NCBI GenBank assembly: GCA_963837365.1
Contig: CAWIMW010000011.1
Location: 1 to 64,000, forward strand
Direction: 5' to 3'
Origin: CAWBXL01 sp963837365
GTDB taxonomy: Bacteria; Acidobacteriota; Terriglobia; Terriglobales; Acidobacteriaceae
DNA: 64,000 nucleotides
Both the position numbers and the translations under genes were made by a program. Below are positions 52,117-60,722 of this stretch, in pieces (position 1 is the stretch's first letter; each line of letters starts with the position of its first letter). The notes beneath the pieces were generated by a model. It did not search any database and had not been told where the DNA came from. It worked only from the letters and a program-made list of their open reading frames with translations.

Positions 52117-54837
52117 CTAACTCACTTCGCCTTCTGTATTCCACAGAGGTTTGCCACCGAGCGAGTGGTAGAAGCCCCATCCCGCCAGGGCCAACACACT
52201 CAGCAGCGCGAAGAATGAAGTACTGATATACCAAGCCGACAAGTCCGTGGTCAAAGGCACATTGGCCAGCATATCCACGGTGAAGATCGCACACGCCAGC
52301 GGCACCAAGCCGTAGCGATACACAATAAGGACAGCGATGGCATAGATGACAACGTAAGTAGGAAGCTCAATTGCCGGATGCGGGCTCCCGGAGCGCAGTC
52401 CGGTAAAGATGGCGATGAATGCAATGGCCGCGATCCAGTCTTTCCGCAGCAATAACTTCAGTGCCAGTATCAAAAAGAAGAACTCTAATGCAGCCGTAAT
52501 CGAAGCAGGTATTTGCAGCAGCCACGCTCCCAGGGCGTGACGTCCACCCATGAGATATTCGGTGTCATAAAGTCCTGGCACCGCACCCGCACGAATCCTG
52601 GCAATGCCGTGAATCTGGATGACAAGTATCCACACCACGCCTAAAGCCACACCGAACAGAAGGTCCCGTCCCACCAGAGAATCCCGCATCTGCCCGGAAA
52701 GCAGGCGGCTCCAGGAGATGATGGATTGCGGCCATTTGCGTCGCACCCAGGGCTCGACGGCGACATAGAGTATCCAGGTGATTCCCGATACAAAAAGCGC
52801 AGTACTGACGGTGAGCAACAGTAGGTACAGGGTTTCAAATCCAGGGACCAGATGGCTGCGGCACAGCCACAACGCAATTTCCAGGACAAACATGACGATA
52901 GCCAGGCGTGTGGCGCCTTCGTAGTCACTGCGCCCCAGGCGGTAATTGCGGCGGGCCAGGAAAAGGGCCCCGAACAATATGCTGAGAAGCAGAATCATGC
53001 CCAGGACATCGCGGATTTTTTCCCCGCGTGTACGTTCATCCCCCTTGGCGCGCTGCGGTTTTGTCCATTCTCCAATCAGAGAGAAAAAAACTGGCTGGCC
53101 TCTCCACGATGCCGCCTCGACGCGCAAGGGCCAAGAGGTCCCGGGCCACTTTCCTGTCCATGCCACCCGCGTGTCAGCCCCGCCTAGCGAGTTCCAGATT
53201 GGCTGCGCGGTTTCAAACTGTGATGGATCGAGTCCAGCCGCGGCGAACAAGGTGCTCCAGTCATAGGGTGTGGTCGGCGCCTTGGCAGGGCTTTCCAATT
53301 GCGGAGGAATTGCCTCGAGATAAATCAACCGGCCCTGGGGATCAAGTTCCACGTGCACCATTCCGGAAATGATCTGCGCTGGATCGTAGCTTTGGATAAT
53401 TCCCGGAGTCAGCATGACGTCGTGCAACTCAGACGGCACCATGAACTTCGGGCTCTGCCGGTACCAATACTGAAGCAGGGAAGAGCGCCCAGGAAGAATA
53501 CGGTTCCAATCCGGGCGCGGCTTATCAGTTTTATCGATGTACTCAATGACATCGCCATTGGTATACATGCCGTAGGCGCTGTCGGCTGGACGTTTGTCGT
53601 ATCCCAGTTGAGTCACGATCTGGCGGGCTTTTTGCGTGAGGACCTCGGGCGACTGGTCCAACCCCATCTTCTCGTACGCACTGGTGTGGATTCCCAGATA
53701 GACCACCAACGCCAGCCCGACCAGCACGCCAGCCAGCCAAGTCATGGCAGTCTTGGAAGAAAGCCCGGCGGTTTGTCCCGAAGCAGCGACCAGTTCTGGA
53801 GAAGGTGTTTCCCCCGCGGCCAGCGCGGCGGCCAGAGGGTCACCACCCGGCAGCGCTGCCGCAACGCTAAGCACATTCACAGGACGCGCGGCAGGATCAG
53901 CTTCCAGGCAACGCAGGATTGCCCGTTCCACCACAGGATCAAGGTCCTTTACAACAGACGAAGGCCGGCTGAGCAATCGATCTGCTTTCCCGCTTTTGTG
54001 GGTATCGCCCGGCACATCCGCAAAAGGTCGCTTGCCGGTGAAAATTTCATACAAGACCAGACCGAGAGCATAGATGTCGCTGCGTGCGGTGACTTCCTTG
54101 CCCGCCAGTTGCTCTGGAGCCATATACGCGGGAGTACCACTACGTACTTCGATCCCCTGAATCTGGCCGGCAACTCCGGCTAATCCGAAATCTGTAATCA
54201 CTACCTGTCCGCGCCCGTCCAGCATGATGTTTGCCGGTTTCATATCACGATGGAGGACGCCTTTGGCATGGGCCGCCGCCAGGCCTGCACACAACTGGCG
54301 GGCGATATCGAGGGCCTTGTCCGGAGGGAGGCGACCGATGCGGCGAAGAAGGGAAGCAAGGTCTTCACCATCCACATACTCCATGGTGAAGAAGTTGTGG
54401 CCATCCACTTCGCCGATGTCATACACCCGGCAGACATTGGGATGAGAAACTCGCCGGGCAGTACGGACCTCACCATGCAAACGCCCCAGCAAGCCTTCAT
54501 CCTGGGCGGCTTGTTCGGGAAGAAACTTCAGGGCCACCGGTTGACCCAACGTCAAATCGTCCGCGCGGTAGACCTCGCCCATGCCACCCCGGCCCAGCAA
54601 GGCGATGATGCGGTAGCGTCCGCAGAGAAGGACTCCCGGCAGGAAAAGGCCATCACTCCCAGAAGACGGCGCGGAGCCTGAGGATTTTGGGCCGGAACCG
54701 GACGATGGTCGGGGAGGAGTTGGGCTGCCGAAGTCGAGCGTGGCCCCGTCGCCACTGTCCGGCACGGGGGTTCCACAGGCTGCGCAGAAACGTCCGGGAG
54801 GGGGAATTTGTGTGCCGCAGGCCGAGCAGTGGGACAT
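52117..54837 (-). CDS. Ser/Thr protein kinase with zinc ribbon and polytopic membrane tail
   Basis: 906 residues. N-terminal zinc ribbon (HCSACGTQ...FCAACGTP), Pro/Ser linker, then a Hanks kinase: LGRGGMGEVYRADDLTLGQP, VALKFL, VLHRDMKPANIMLD, DFGLAG (about residues 80-340, catalytic HRD near 195). A membrane span near 362 leads to an exported region (PYDWSTLFAAAGLDPSQFE...) and about six further membrane spans. Active-site residues are present. ATG at 54837 starts the zinc ribbon. Ligand unknown. Confidence 0.9.
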   Translation of the reverse strand: MSHCSACGTQIPPPGRFCAACGTPVPDSGDGATLDFGSPTPPRPSSGSGPKSSGSAPSSGSDGLFLPGVLLCGRYRIIALLGRGGMGEVYRADDLTLGQPVALKFLPEQAAQDEGLLGRLHGEVRTARRVSHPNVCRVYDIGEVDGHNFFTMEYVDGEDLASLLRRIGRLPPDKALDIARQLCAGLAAAHAKGVLHRDMKPANIMLDGRGQVVITDFGLAGVAGQIQGIEVRSGTPAYMAPEQLAGKEVTARSDIYALGLVLYEIFTGKRPFADVPGDTHKSGKADRLLSRPSSVVKDLDPVVERAILRCLEADPAARPVNVLSVAAALPGGDPLAAALAAGETPSPELVAASGQTAGLSSKTAMTWLAGVLVGLALVVYLGIHTSAYEKMGLDQSPEVLTQKARQIVTQLGYDKRPADSAYGMYTNGDVIEYIDKTDKPRPDWNRILPGRSSLLQYWYRQSPKFMVPSELHDVMLTPGIIQSYDPAQIISGMVHVELDPQGRLIYLEAIPPQLESPAKAPTTPYDWSTLFAAAGLDPSQFETAQPIWNSLGGADTRVAWTGKWPGTSWPLRVEAASWRGQPVFFSLIGEWTKPQRAKGDERTRGEKIRDVLGMILLLSILFGALFLARRNYRLGRSDYEGATRLAIVMFVLEIALWLCRSHLVPGFETLYLLLLTVSTALFVSGITWILYVAVEPWVRRKWPQSIISWSRLLSGQMRDSLVGRDLLFGVALGVVWILVIQIHGIARIRAGAVPGLYDTEYLMGGRHALGAWLLQIPASITAALEFFFLILALKLLLRKDWIAAIAFIAIFTGLRSGSPHPAIELPTYVVIYAIAVLIVYRYGLVPLACAIFTVDMLANVPLTTDLSAWYISTSFFALLSVLALAGWGFYHSLGGKPLWNTEGEVS

Positions 54838-54918
54838 AGATTTCCGATACAGTCTAGCGCGTTCGCCGTCCATCCCGAGACAACAATGCGAGAGATGTTT
54901 TAGTCTAGATGCGAGCCC

Positions 54919-55986
54919 ATGTTGCTACAAGGTATTTTCCCTCCCATTACAACGCCGTTTTATGCGGACGGCAGTGTTTATTTCAAGAAGCTGGAGCACA
55001 ATGTCGAGCGCTATTCGCGGACTCCGGTTGCCGGGATCGTTGTGCTCGGCTCGACGGGCGAGGCGGTTATGCTCTCCGACCAGGAGCAGCGCGATGTGCT
55101 CAAGACTGCGCGGGAGAGCGTTGCCCCTAATAAAGTATTGATTGCGGGTACGGGGCGCGAGTCGGCGAGCGAAACCTTGAAGCTGACTGAGTATGTGGCG
55201 GAACTGGGCTATGACCTGGCTTTGATCCGCACGCCGCATTTTTACCGGTCGCAGATGCAGCCGGCGAATCTGCTGGCGTTTTACCGGATGGTGGCGGACC
55301 GATCTCCGTTGCCGGTTCTCATTTATAACGTGCCGCCGTTTACGGCTTACAACATGCCAGCCGAGATCGTCATTGAGTTGGCGGACCATCCCAATATCTT
55401 CGGTATCAAGGAATCGAGTGGAGATGTGGAGAAGATCCGCCTGATGGTGGAACGCACACGCCATATCAAGCACTCCGCCACCGTTACCGAAACGTTCGAG
55501 GCGGTGACGCCTCGCATGTTGAAGACATCTGTGAAGAACAGCGAACCGGACGGGGAATTGGTCTCAGTTGCGTCCCTCACCGGCGGCACCAAACCTTCTT
55601 CTGCTGCGGTGAGCGTGGTTGCCGGGATCAAGACCCGGCAAAAGGAAGTAGGCTTTCAAGTTTTGGCCGGGGCGGCGCAAAAATTCGCGGCGTCGTTAGA
55701 TGCGGGGGCCTCTGGCGGTGTCCTAGCCTTTGCTACAGCCGCTCCAACCGCATGTTACGAAATCCATGCTGCCTGGAAGGAAGGCGACCACGAACTGGCG
55801 CGGCTGAAGCAGGAACGGATTGTGAAAGCTGCCCAGCGGATCGGGAGCGAACTCAGCATCCCCGGAATTAAGTATGGGTTGGATCTAAACGGCTACTACG
55901 GGGGGCCGGCGCGGTTGCCACTGCTGCCGCTGACGGCTGAGATCAAGGCGGAAGTTGAGACGTTGTTGGCTGATATCCGGAACTAG
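54919..55986 (+). CDS. DapA-superfamily (DHDPS-like) aldolase with an insert
   Basis: 355 residues. TIM barrel of the N-acetylneuraminate lyase/DapA family: FPPITTPFYADGSVYFKKLE, GSTGEAVMLSDQEQRDV, YNVPPFTAYNMP (Tyr) and IFGIKESSGD (Schiff-base Lys). Residues about 190-240 (HSATVTETFEAVTPRMLKTS...) are an insert before VLAGAAQKFAASLDAGASGG, making the protein longer than the usual 290-300. True DapA activity is therefore unproven. Confidence 0.82.
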   Translation: MLLQGIFPPITTPFYADGSVYFKKLEHNVERYSRTPVAGIVVLGSTGEAVMLSDQEQRDVLKTARESVAPNKVLIAGTGRESASETLKLTEYVAELGYDLALIRTPHFYRSQMQPANLLAFYRMVADRSPLPVLIYNVPPFTAYNMPAEIVIELADHPNIFGIKESSGDVEKIRLMVERTRHIKHSATVTETFEAVTPRMLKTSVKNSEPDGELVSVASLTGGTKPSSAAVSVVAGIKTRQKEVGFQVLAGAAQKFAASLDAGASGGVLAFATAAPTACYEIHAAWKEGDHELARLKQERIVKAAQRIGSELSIPGIKYGLDLNGYYGGPARLPLLPLTAEIKAEVETLLADIRN

Positions 55987-56300
55987 TTTCGAATTATTGG
56001 CAACAGGAAGTGGTGGTGCAGTTTGAGAATAAGGTTCGTTTCGGGGCATGGCCTTTGGTTGGGCCGCTAGGAAGGTAAAAATTAAGATCGGTGCCGGTAC
56101 GGTGCAACTATCGAGAAACCCGTTGGCACTGTGGCCATTGCGCCCCATGGGCGCGTGGGCCGAAATGGAGGCGAAAACGGCACGGCTGAAAGCCGATGCC
56201 CTGATACGAATCATTTTTTCCAACTGCACCACTACCCAACGGGTACTCTCCTTGCAGCTTGCCTATCTCCAGCCGTAAGATCGGCATGGGAGTTCAACGC

Positions 56301-57122
56301 ATGGCGACAACAATGCAGCCGGTCACTGGGGAAACCTCCAAACAACTTATCAATTACAAAGTTGATGGCGGAGTTGCGGTCATTGAGATGTGCGATCCGC
56401 CGGCCAACACCTACACCTATGAGATGAACCGTCAGCTCGACGACGCCATTCTCAAGGCGCGTATGGACAATGAAGCTCATGTCATTGTGCTGACGGGCGC
56501 GGGGGACAAGTTCTTTTCCGCGGGCGCGAACATCAAGATGCTGGCCAGCGTTGATCCGACGTTTAAGTATTATTTCTGCCTGCATGCCAATGAAATGCTA
56601 CTTCGCCTGGAACACACTCCCAAGCTGGTGATTGCGGCGCTGAATGGACACTGTGTGGGCGGAGGGCTGGAAATCGCCATGGCTGCCGATCTACGCATCG
56701 CCAGAAAAGATGCGGGGAAAATTGGATTGCCGGAAGTGAATCTTGGCGTGCTTCCCGGAACGGGCGGGACCCAGCGTTTGTCCCGGCTGGTGGGGAAGAG
56801 CAAGGCCATCGAACTGATGGTTACGGGGAATACCTATTCGTTCGAGGAAGCTTTGGAGTTTGGCATCATCAATGATATCTACGAGCGCGACGGCTTCATG
56901 GAAAACATCATGGAGTATGCGCGACAGTTCTGCCCTCCCAACAAAGCTGCGAAGGCCGTGGGACGAATCAAGCGTGCGGTGCAGACTGGGTGGGAGATTC
57001 CGCTGGAGGCGGCTCTGGCGGTGGAGCGGGAGAACCAGCAGTTGTTGTTCCAGAGTGAGGATGCGAAGGAAGGGCTGGCCGCGTACGTGGAGAAGCGGCC
57101 CGCGGAGTTTAAGGGGAAATAG
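56301..57122 (+). CDS. enoyl-CoA hydratase/isomerase (crotonase fold)
   Basis: 273 residues. Core: VIVLTGAGDKFFSAGANIKM, GHCVGGGLEIAMAADLRIA (first Glu), KIGLPEVNLGVLPGTGGTQR (second Glu). Both catalytic Glu are present. ATG at 56301 has GGAG eight bases upstream and is preferred over the ATG at 56286. It sits 84 bases before the BoxB-like gene, with a large palindrome between. Likely acts on an aromatic or fatty acyl-CoA. Confidence 0.88.
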   Translation: MATTMQPVTGETSKQLINYKVDGGVAVIEMCDPPANTYTYEMNRQLDDAILKARMDNEAHVIVLTGAGDKFFSAGANIKMLASVDPTFKYYFCLHANEMLLRLEHTPKLVIAALNGHCVGGGLEIAMAADLRIARKDAGKIGLPEVNLGVLPGTGGTQRLSRLVGKSKAIELMVTGNTYSFEEALEFGIINDIYERDGFMENIMEYARQFCPPNKAAKAVGRIKRAVQTGWEIPLEAALAVERENQQLLFQSEDAKEGLAAYVEKRPAEFKGK

Positions 57123-57126
57123 CTTT

Positions 57127-57191
57127 CCACCACGGAGACACGGAGATATTGAAATGAAGTTTTTTCTCCGTGTCTCGGTGTCTCCGTGGTG
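57127..57191. repeat. palindromic dispersed repeat in the aromatic locus
   Basis: caccacggagacacggaga on the left pairs with tctccgtgtctcggtgtctccgtggtg on the right, with a small bulge in the longer arm. It lies between the hydratase stop and the BoxB start, so it may be transcribed within the operon. Confidence 0.7.
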
Positions 57192-57206
57192 AAGGGAATT
57201 CTGGGG

Positions 57207-58382
57207 ATGCCTGGCAAAGTAGCCAAAATCGGGACCTTCAGCGAGTGGGTCGGAATGTTCAACGACTGGCGCAAGGAGATTGGCGTCAATCATGGTGAAA
57301 TCGCCAGTTTCCACTTCGATACTCTCTACGGCGCCATCGAAACCGAAGAAATTCAATTCGGCCACTACAAGGGCCGCCGCAAGTGGGAGAACCTGCGACA
57401 GATCCCTACGCAGCAGATGCGCGATGCCCTGATGAACATGATTGTGTATCAGGGCGACACTGAGTTCGCCAGCTGTGAACAGCAGAGGCATCTGTTCGAG
57501 ACTGCCCCTACCGATTGGGACCGCAAGGCCATTACCCGCGTGATGATTGAAGAGATGCGCCATGGCTGGCAGATGTGTGCTCTGCTGATGGACCACTTCG
57601 GCTACTCGGGCAAAGTGGAGGCGCAGAAGATGCTGGAGCGCCGGGCGTTTGAAAACCAGCGCCTGCTGGGGGCTTTTAACGTCGATGTGGATAACTGGAT
57701 GGATTTTTTCACATACACAGATTTTGTAGATCGAGACGGAAAATTCCAGTTGCAGATGCTGAAATATTCCGCGTTTGCTCCTCTCGGGCGCTCGATGTCC
57801 TACATGTTGCGTGAAGAAGCTTTCCATATGGGCACGGGCAACGATGGCTTGCGGCGCATTGTGGAAGCGGGAGTGATTCCCGGCTGGCTGATCCAGAAGT
57901 ATCTGAACAAGTGGATTTCCAGTTCTTACGATCTGTTCGGGACCGACCATTCTTCCTCGGCGCATTGGGCCTATGTTTGGGGAATCAAGGGCCGCTACGA
58001 TGAGCCGCAAAATACTCAGGGCGCGGATCTCGACGATCTGAACGACTACAACCGCAATTTGTATCGCGACGAGGTTGCAGGCCTGATCGATCGTTTCAAC
58101 CATGTGCTGAAGCCGGGCCAGCCCAAGCTGTATGCGCCCGATATCAAGTTCAACCGCATGATCGGAAAATGGGCCGGGCAGAAATTCCACGCTCAGACCG
58201 GTGAACCGCTGGACGATGCGGCTTATGAGCAGCATCTGCGTGAATACATGCCGAGCGCGGAAGATAAGAAGCTGCTTTTGGAAATCATTGCCAGCGAGAA
58301 GAAGTGGATTGTGCCCAAGGAAGGCGGGCGCGATCCACTGGAAACCATCGCCGAACCCAGAAAATCAGCGATTAATCTGTAA
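57207..58382 (+). CDS. BoxB-like diiron oxygenase (benzoyl-CoA epoxidase family)
   Basis: 391 residues. Ferritin-like diiron oxygenase: IEEMRHGWQMCALLMDHFGY and REEAFHMGTGNDGLRRIVEA supply the two ExxH metal motifs, with an earlier Glu in MIVYQGDTEFASCEQQRHLF. Resembles BoxB (aerobic benzoyl-CoA 2,3-epoxidase) and PaaA. It is shorter than BoxB from proteobacteria (about 470), and no BoxA reductase is in view. ATG at 57207 preceded by AAGGGA; a GTG at 57186 is inside the repeat. Confidence 0.85.
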   Translation: MPGKVAKIGTFSEWVGMFNDWRKEIGVNHGEIASFHFDTLYGAIETEEIQFGHYKGRRKWENLRQIPTQQMRDALMNMIVYQGDTEFASCEQQRHLFETAPTDWDRKAITRVMIEEMRHGWQMCALLMDHFGYSGKVEAQKMLERRAFENQRLLGAFNVDVDNWMDFFTYTDFVDRDGKFQLQMLKYSAFAPLGRSMSYMLREEAFHMGTGNDGLRRIVEAGVIPGWLIQKYLNKWISSSYDLFGTDHSSSAHWAYVWGIKGRYDEPQNTQGADLDDLNDYNRNLYRDEVAGLIDRFNHVLKPGQPKLYAPDIKFNRMIGKWAGQKFHAQTGEPLDDAAYEQHLREYMPSAEDKKLLLEIIASEKKWIVPKEGGRDPLETIAEPRKSAINL

Positions 58383-58384
58383 CC

Positions 58385-58810
58385 ATGAAAAAAGCTGCGT
58401 TCCTCGCATTTCTGATGCTTTTTCTAGGCCAAAGTCTCATCGCACAAGACGTTCCCTGCGATTCTAAGGTGGCATTTGTTGACAAGAACATGATCGACTA
58501 CACCATTAGTGTTCGTTCCTTAGATGGAAAAATTACGGATTCGAGTGGTGTAGCTGTTCCGAGTGACTGTGTAGCGCTGTTCACCCCTGACCGTTCCAAA
58601 CTTGTGCAAGCGATTAAAGCAAGCGAAAACGGGGAATTCTCGATTCGAGCAAAAGATGGTGACTACTGGCTTGTGGTACAGGATCCACAAAGGGCATTTT
58701 GTCCCGCAGTAGCCAAAGTCAAGCTGCGGAAGTCCGCACGCAAGAAGAATATTGCCGTGCATATGAAAGCCAGAGGCATTGACGACTGCAGCTACTGTGA
58801 AGCACGTTGA
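58385..58810 (+). CDS. exported hypothetical protein
   Basis: 141 residues: signal peptide (KKAAFLAFLMLFLGQSLIAQ), Cys residues (VPCDSKV, SDCVALF, AFCPAV, DDCSYCEAR) and a beta-sandwich-like centre (GEFSIRAKDGDYWLVVQDPQ). Begins 2 bases after the BoxB-like stop, so it is probably in that operon. No family recognised. Confidence 0.65.
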   Translation: MKKAAFLAFLMLFLGQSLIAQDVPCDSKVAFVDKNMIDYTISVRSLDGKITDSSGVAVPSDCVALFTPDRSKLVQAIKASENGEFSIRAKDGDYWLVVQDPQRAFCPAVAKVKLRKSARKKNIAVHMKARGIDDCSYCEAR

Positions 58811-58837
58811 CTGTTGCTACACACTTGTCCGCGTGAA

Positions 58838-59614
58838 ATGACAAGCAAAACAATGTCTCGCATTTCAATAGACGTAAGAACGTCGGTGGCGCACATTGCC
58901 TTAAACCACCCTCCGCTGAACATCATCGACTTCACCATGATGGAAGAACTGACCCAATCGTTGGTGGATGTGAACGAACATTCCGAAATCTCCGTTCTGT
59001 TAATCCGCGGAGAAGGGAAAACATTCTCCGCCGGCGTGGACGTCGCCGCACACACTCCTGACAAAGTGGAATTGATGCTGACAAAATTCCACGCGGTGAT
59101 TCGTGCGCTGGTTGCCAGCAAGAAAGTTACCGTGGCTGCGGTCCAGGGAAATTGCCTGGGCGGGGGAGCGGAACTCGCGATGGTTTGCGATCTAGTTTAC
59201 ACCACCGAGTCTGCACAGTGGGGATTTCCAGAGATAAGCCTGGGGTGCTTTCCGCCGGTGGCTTGTACGGCCTTGGCAGCTTTGATCGGGCAGAAGCGAG
59301 CCGCGGAATTGATTCTGACTGGGCGCACCATTACCGGCAGAGAGGCTGCTGATATCGGACTTGCCACGCACGCTGTCGCGGAAGAAAAACTACAGTCGGC
59401 AACTGAGGCGACCATTGGTCAATTTTCCAGACTTAGCAGTGCATCTTTGGCGCTGACTAAGAAAGCCATCTACGCATGGGACTCCATGCATTTTGATAAG
59501 GGATTGGCCCGTGCAGAAAGAATCTATCTGGAAGAGTTGATAAAAAGCACTGATACGCAAGAAGGGACTAGTGCATTTTTGCAGAAGCGTGAGCCGCGTT
59601 GGAAAGGTCAGTAG
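58838..59614 (+). CDS. cyclohexa-1,5-dienecarbonyl-CoA hydratase-like (Dch type) protein
   Basis: 258 residues, crotonase fold. VLLIRGEGKTFSAGVDVAAH, GNCLGGGAELAMVCDLVY and WGFPEISLGCFPPVACTALA resemble dienoyl-CoA hydratases of the benzoyl-CoA pathways (Dch/BamR). Both Glu are present. The ATG at 58838 was chosen; another lies at 58853. Part of the same-direction run from 56301. Confidence 0.8.
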   Translation: MTSKTMSRISIDVRTSVAHIALNHPPLNIIDFTMMEELTQSLVDVNEHSEISVLLIRGEGKTFSAGVDVAAHTPDKVELMLTKFHAVIRALVASKKVTVAAVQGNCLGGGAELAMVCDLVYTTESAQWGFPEISLGCFPPVACTALAALIGQKRAAELILTGRTITGREAADIGLATHAVAEEKLQSATEATIGQFSRLSSASLALTKKAIYAWDSMHFDKGLARAERIYLEELIKSTDTQEGTSAFLQKREPRWKGQ

Positions 59615-60019
59615 ATGGAAAAACCAAGCATTGCAAAAACACGCCTAGTTCTGGACACGGATTGGATTTCCGCCGTTATGGCGATTGGTGGTTTTGTAAT
59701 ATGCGGATTCTTGGCAGCGCTGAATTTTACAAGAATTGCACACGGGATACCTGCTTCTATTCGCGTCACTTGGGAAACATGGACACTGCCCGCTTTTGGC
59801 GTCTGGTTTTTCCTTGCAACAAAGGATCGACGCATACGAACTGTGGTGGCATTACTCACGCTCGAAGTGGTTTCGAAAATCGTATTTTGGATGTCGAGAG
59901 CATCCGCGACGGTGCAACTCACGAATGCAGCGATTATCCGCATCGTCGATACGATCCTTTTTGTTGTCGCATGCCTATATGCAGTTTGGTGGCTTTACTC
60001 CAAAGTGCGCTACCTTTAG
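59615..60019 (+). CDS. small polytopic membrane protein
   Basis: 134 residues with four hydrophobic segments (SAVMAIGGFVICGFLAALNF, WTLPAFGVWFFLAT, VVALLTLEVVSKIVFWMS, IVDTILFVVACLYAVWWLYS). ATG starts directly after the upstream stop TAG, so the two are translationally coupled. Function unknown. Confidence 0.65.
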   Translation: MEKPSIAKTRLVLDTDWISAVMAIGGFVICGFLAALNFTRIAHGIPASIRVTWETWTLPAFGVWFFLATKDRRIRTVVALLTLEVVSKIVFWMSRASATVQLTNAAIIRIVDTILFVVACLYAVWWLYSKVRYL

Positions 60020-60067
60020 GGCAAAGTGGTTTTAACTAATAAGGTGAGATGAGATTGCGGTGAATCT

Positions 60068-60679
60068 CTATGACAGTAAATGCCCAAGCTTTTCCTTCTT
60101 GGTCTTCAGATACTCTTCGGCATGGCTGCTGGCTTTGACTTCGCAGGGGAGACGCTCGCTGACACGAATGCCAGCCCGTTCCAGAGATGCCACTTTGTCC
60201 GGATTGTTGGAAAGCAGGCGGACCGCCTTGATGCGGAGGGCTTTCAAAATCTGCGCTGGCAGCGCGAACTCCCGCTGGTCAGCTTTGAACCCGAGGCGCT
60301 CATTGGCTTCTACGGTGTCGAGGCCAGAGTCTTGCAGTTCATACGCCTGCAACTTGGCCATCAGGCCGATGCCGCGTCCTTCCTGCTGCTCGTAGATCAA
60401 GACCCCGGCTTGCTGCTCGGCGATCATGGCCAGGGCCATTTCCAGTTGCTGGCGGCAATCGCAGCGGAGCGAACCGAAAACGTCTCCGGTCAGGCATTGC
60501 GAGTGTATGCGAACCAGAGCCGGGGTTGAATGCACATCGCCCATGACCAGGGCGACGGCTTCTTCCACACGCGGCTGTCCATTATTTGTGAACTGGCCAC
60601 GAAAGCCGTAGATGCGGAATTGTCCCCAGCGGGTGGGGAAGTCTGCGGAAGCAATCTGCTGTACAGCGTCAGAACTCAC
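60068..60679 (-). CDS. ribA: GTP cyclohydrolase II (stand-alone)
   Basis: 203 residues. Zinc site HSQCLTGDVFGSLRCDC with three Cys, the loop QQEGRGIGLMAKLQAYELQD, DTVEANERLGFKADQRE and RLLSNNPDKVASLERAGI are all canonical. It opens GTP to start riboflavin synthesis. The start is a GTG at 60679; the open frame continues 44 more codons that lack a ribosome site. Complements the divergent RibA half of ribBA at 31004. Confidence 0.93.
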   Translation of the reverse strand: MSSDAVQQIASADFPTRWGQFRIYGFRGQFTNNGQPRVEEAVALVMGDVHSTPALVRIHSQCLTGDVFGSLRCDCRQQLEMALAMIAEQQAGVLIYEQQEGRGIGLMAKLQAYELQDSGLDTVEANERLGFKADQREFALPAQILKALRIKAVRLLSNNPDKVASLERAGIRVSERLPCEVKASSHAEEYLKTKKEKLGHLLS

Positions 60680-60722
60680 GCACCCATTATAGCGATACGC
60701 CGTCTGGCGCCCGCGTACTCTG

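Noticed and set aside
56048..56278. Plus-strand frame of 76 codons in the 300-base gap before the hydratase
   Set aside because: No motif, no ribosome site and no match on either strand; the gap 55987-56300 is best called empty.
56691..58235. 514-codon open frame on the minus strand
   Set aside because: Antisense to the hydratase and BoxB-like genes, which carry clear catalytic motifs.
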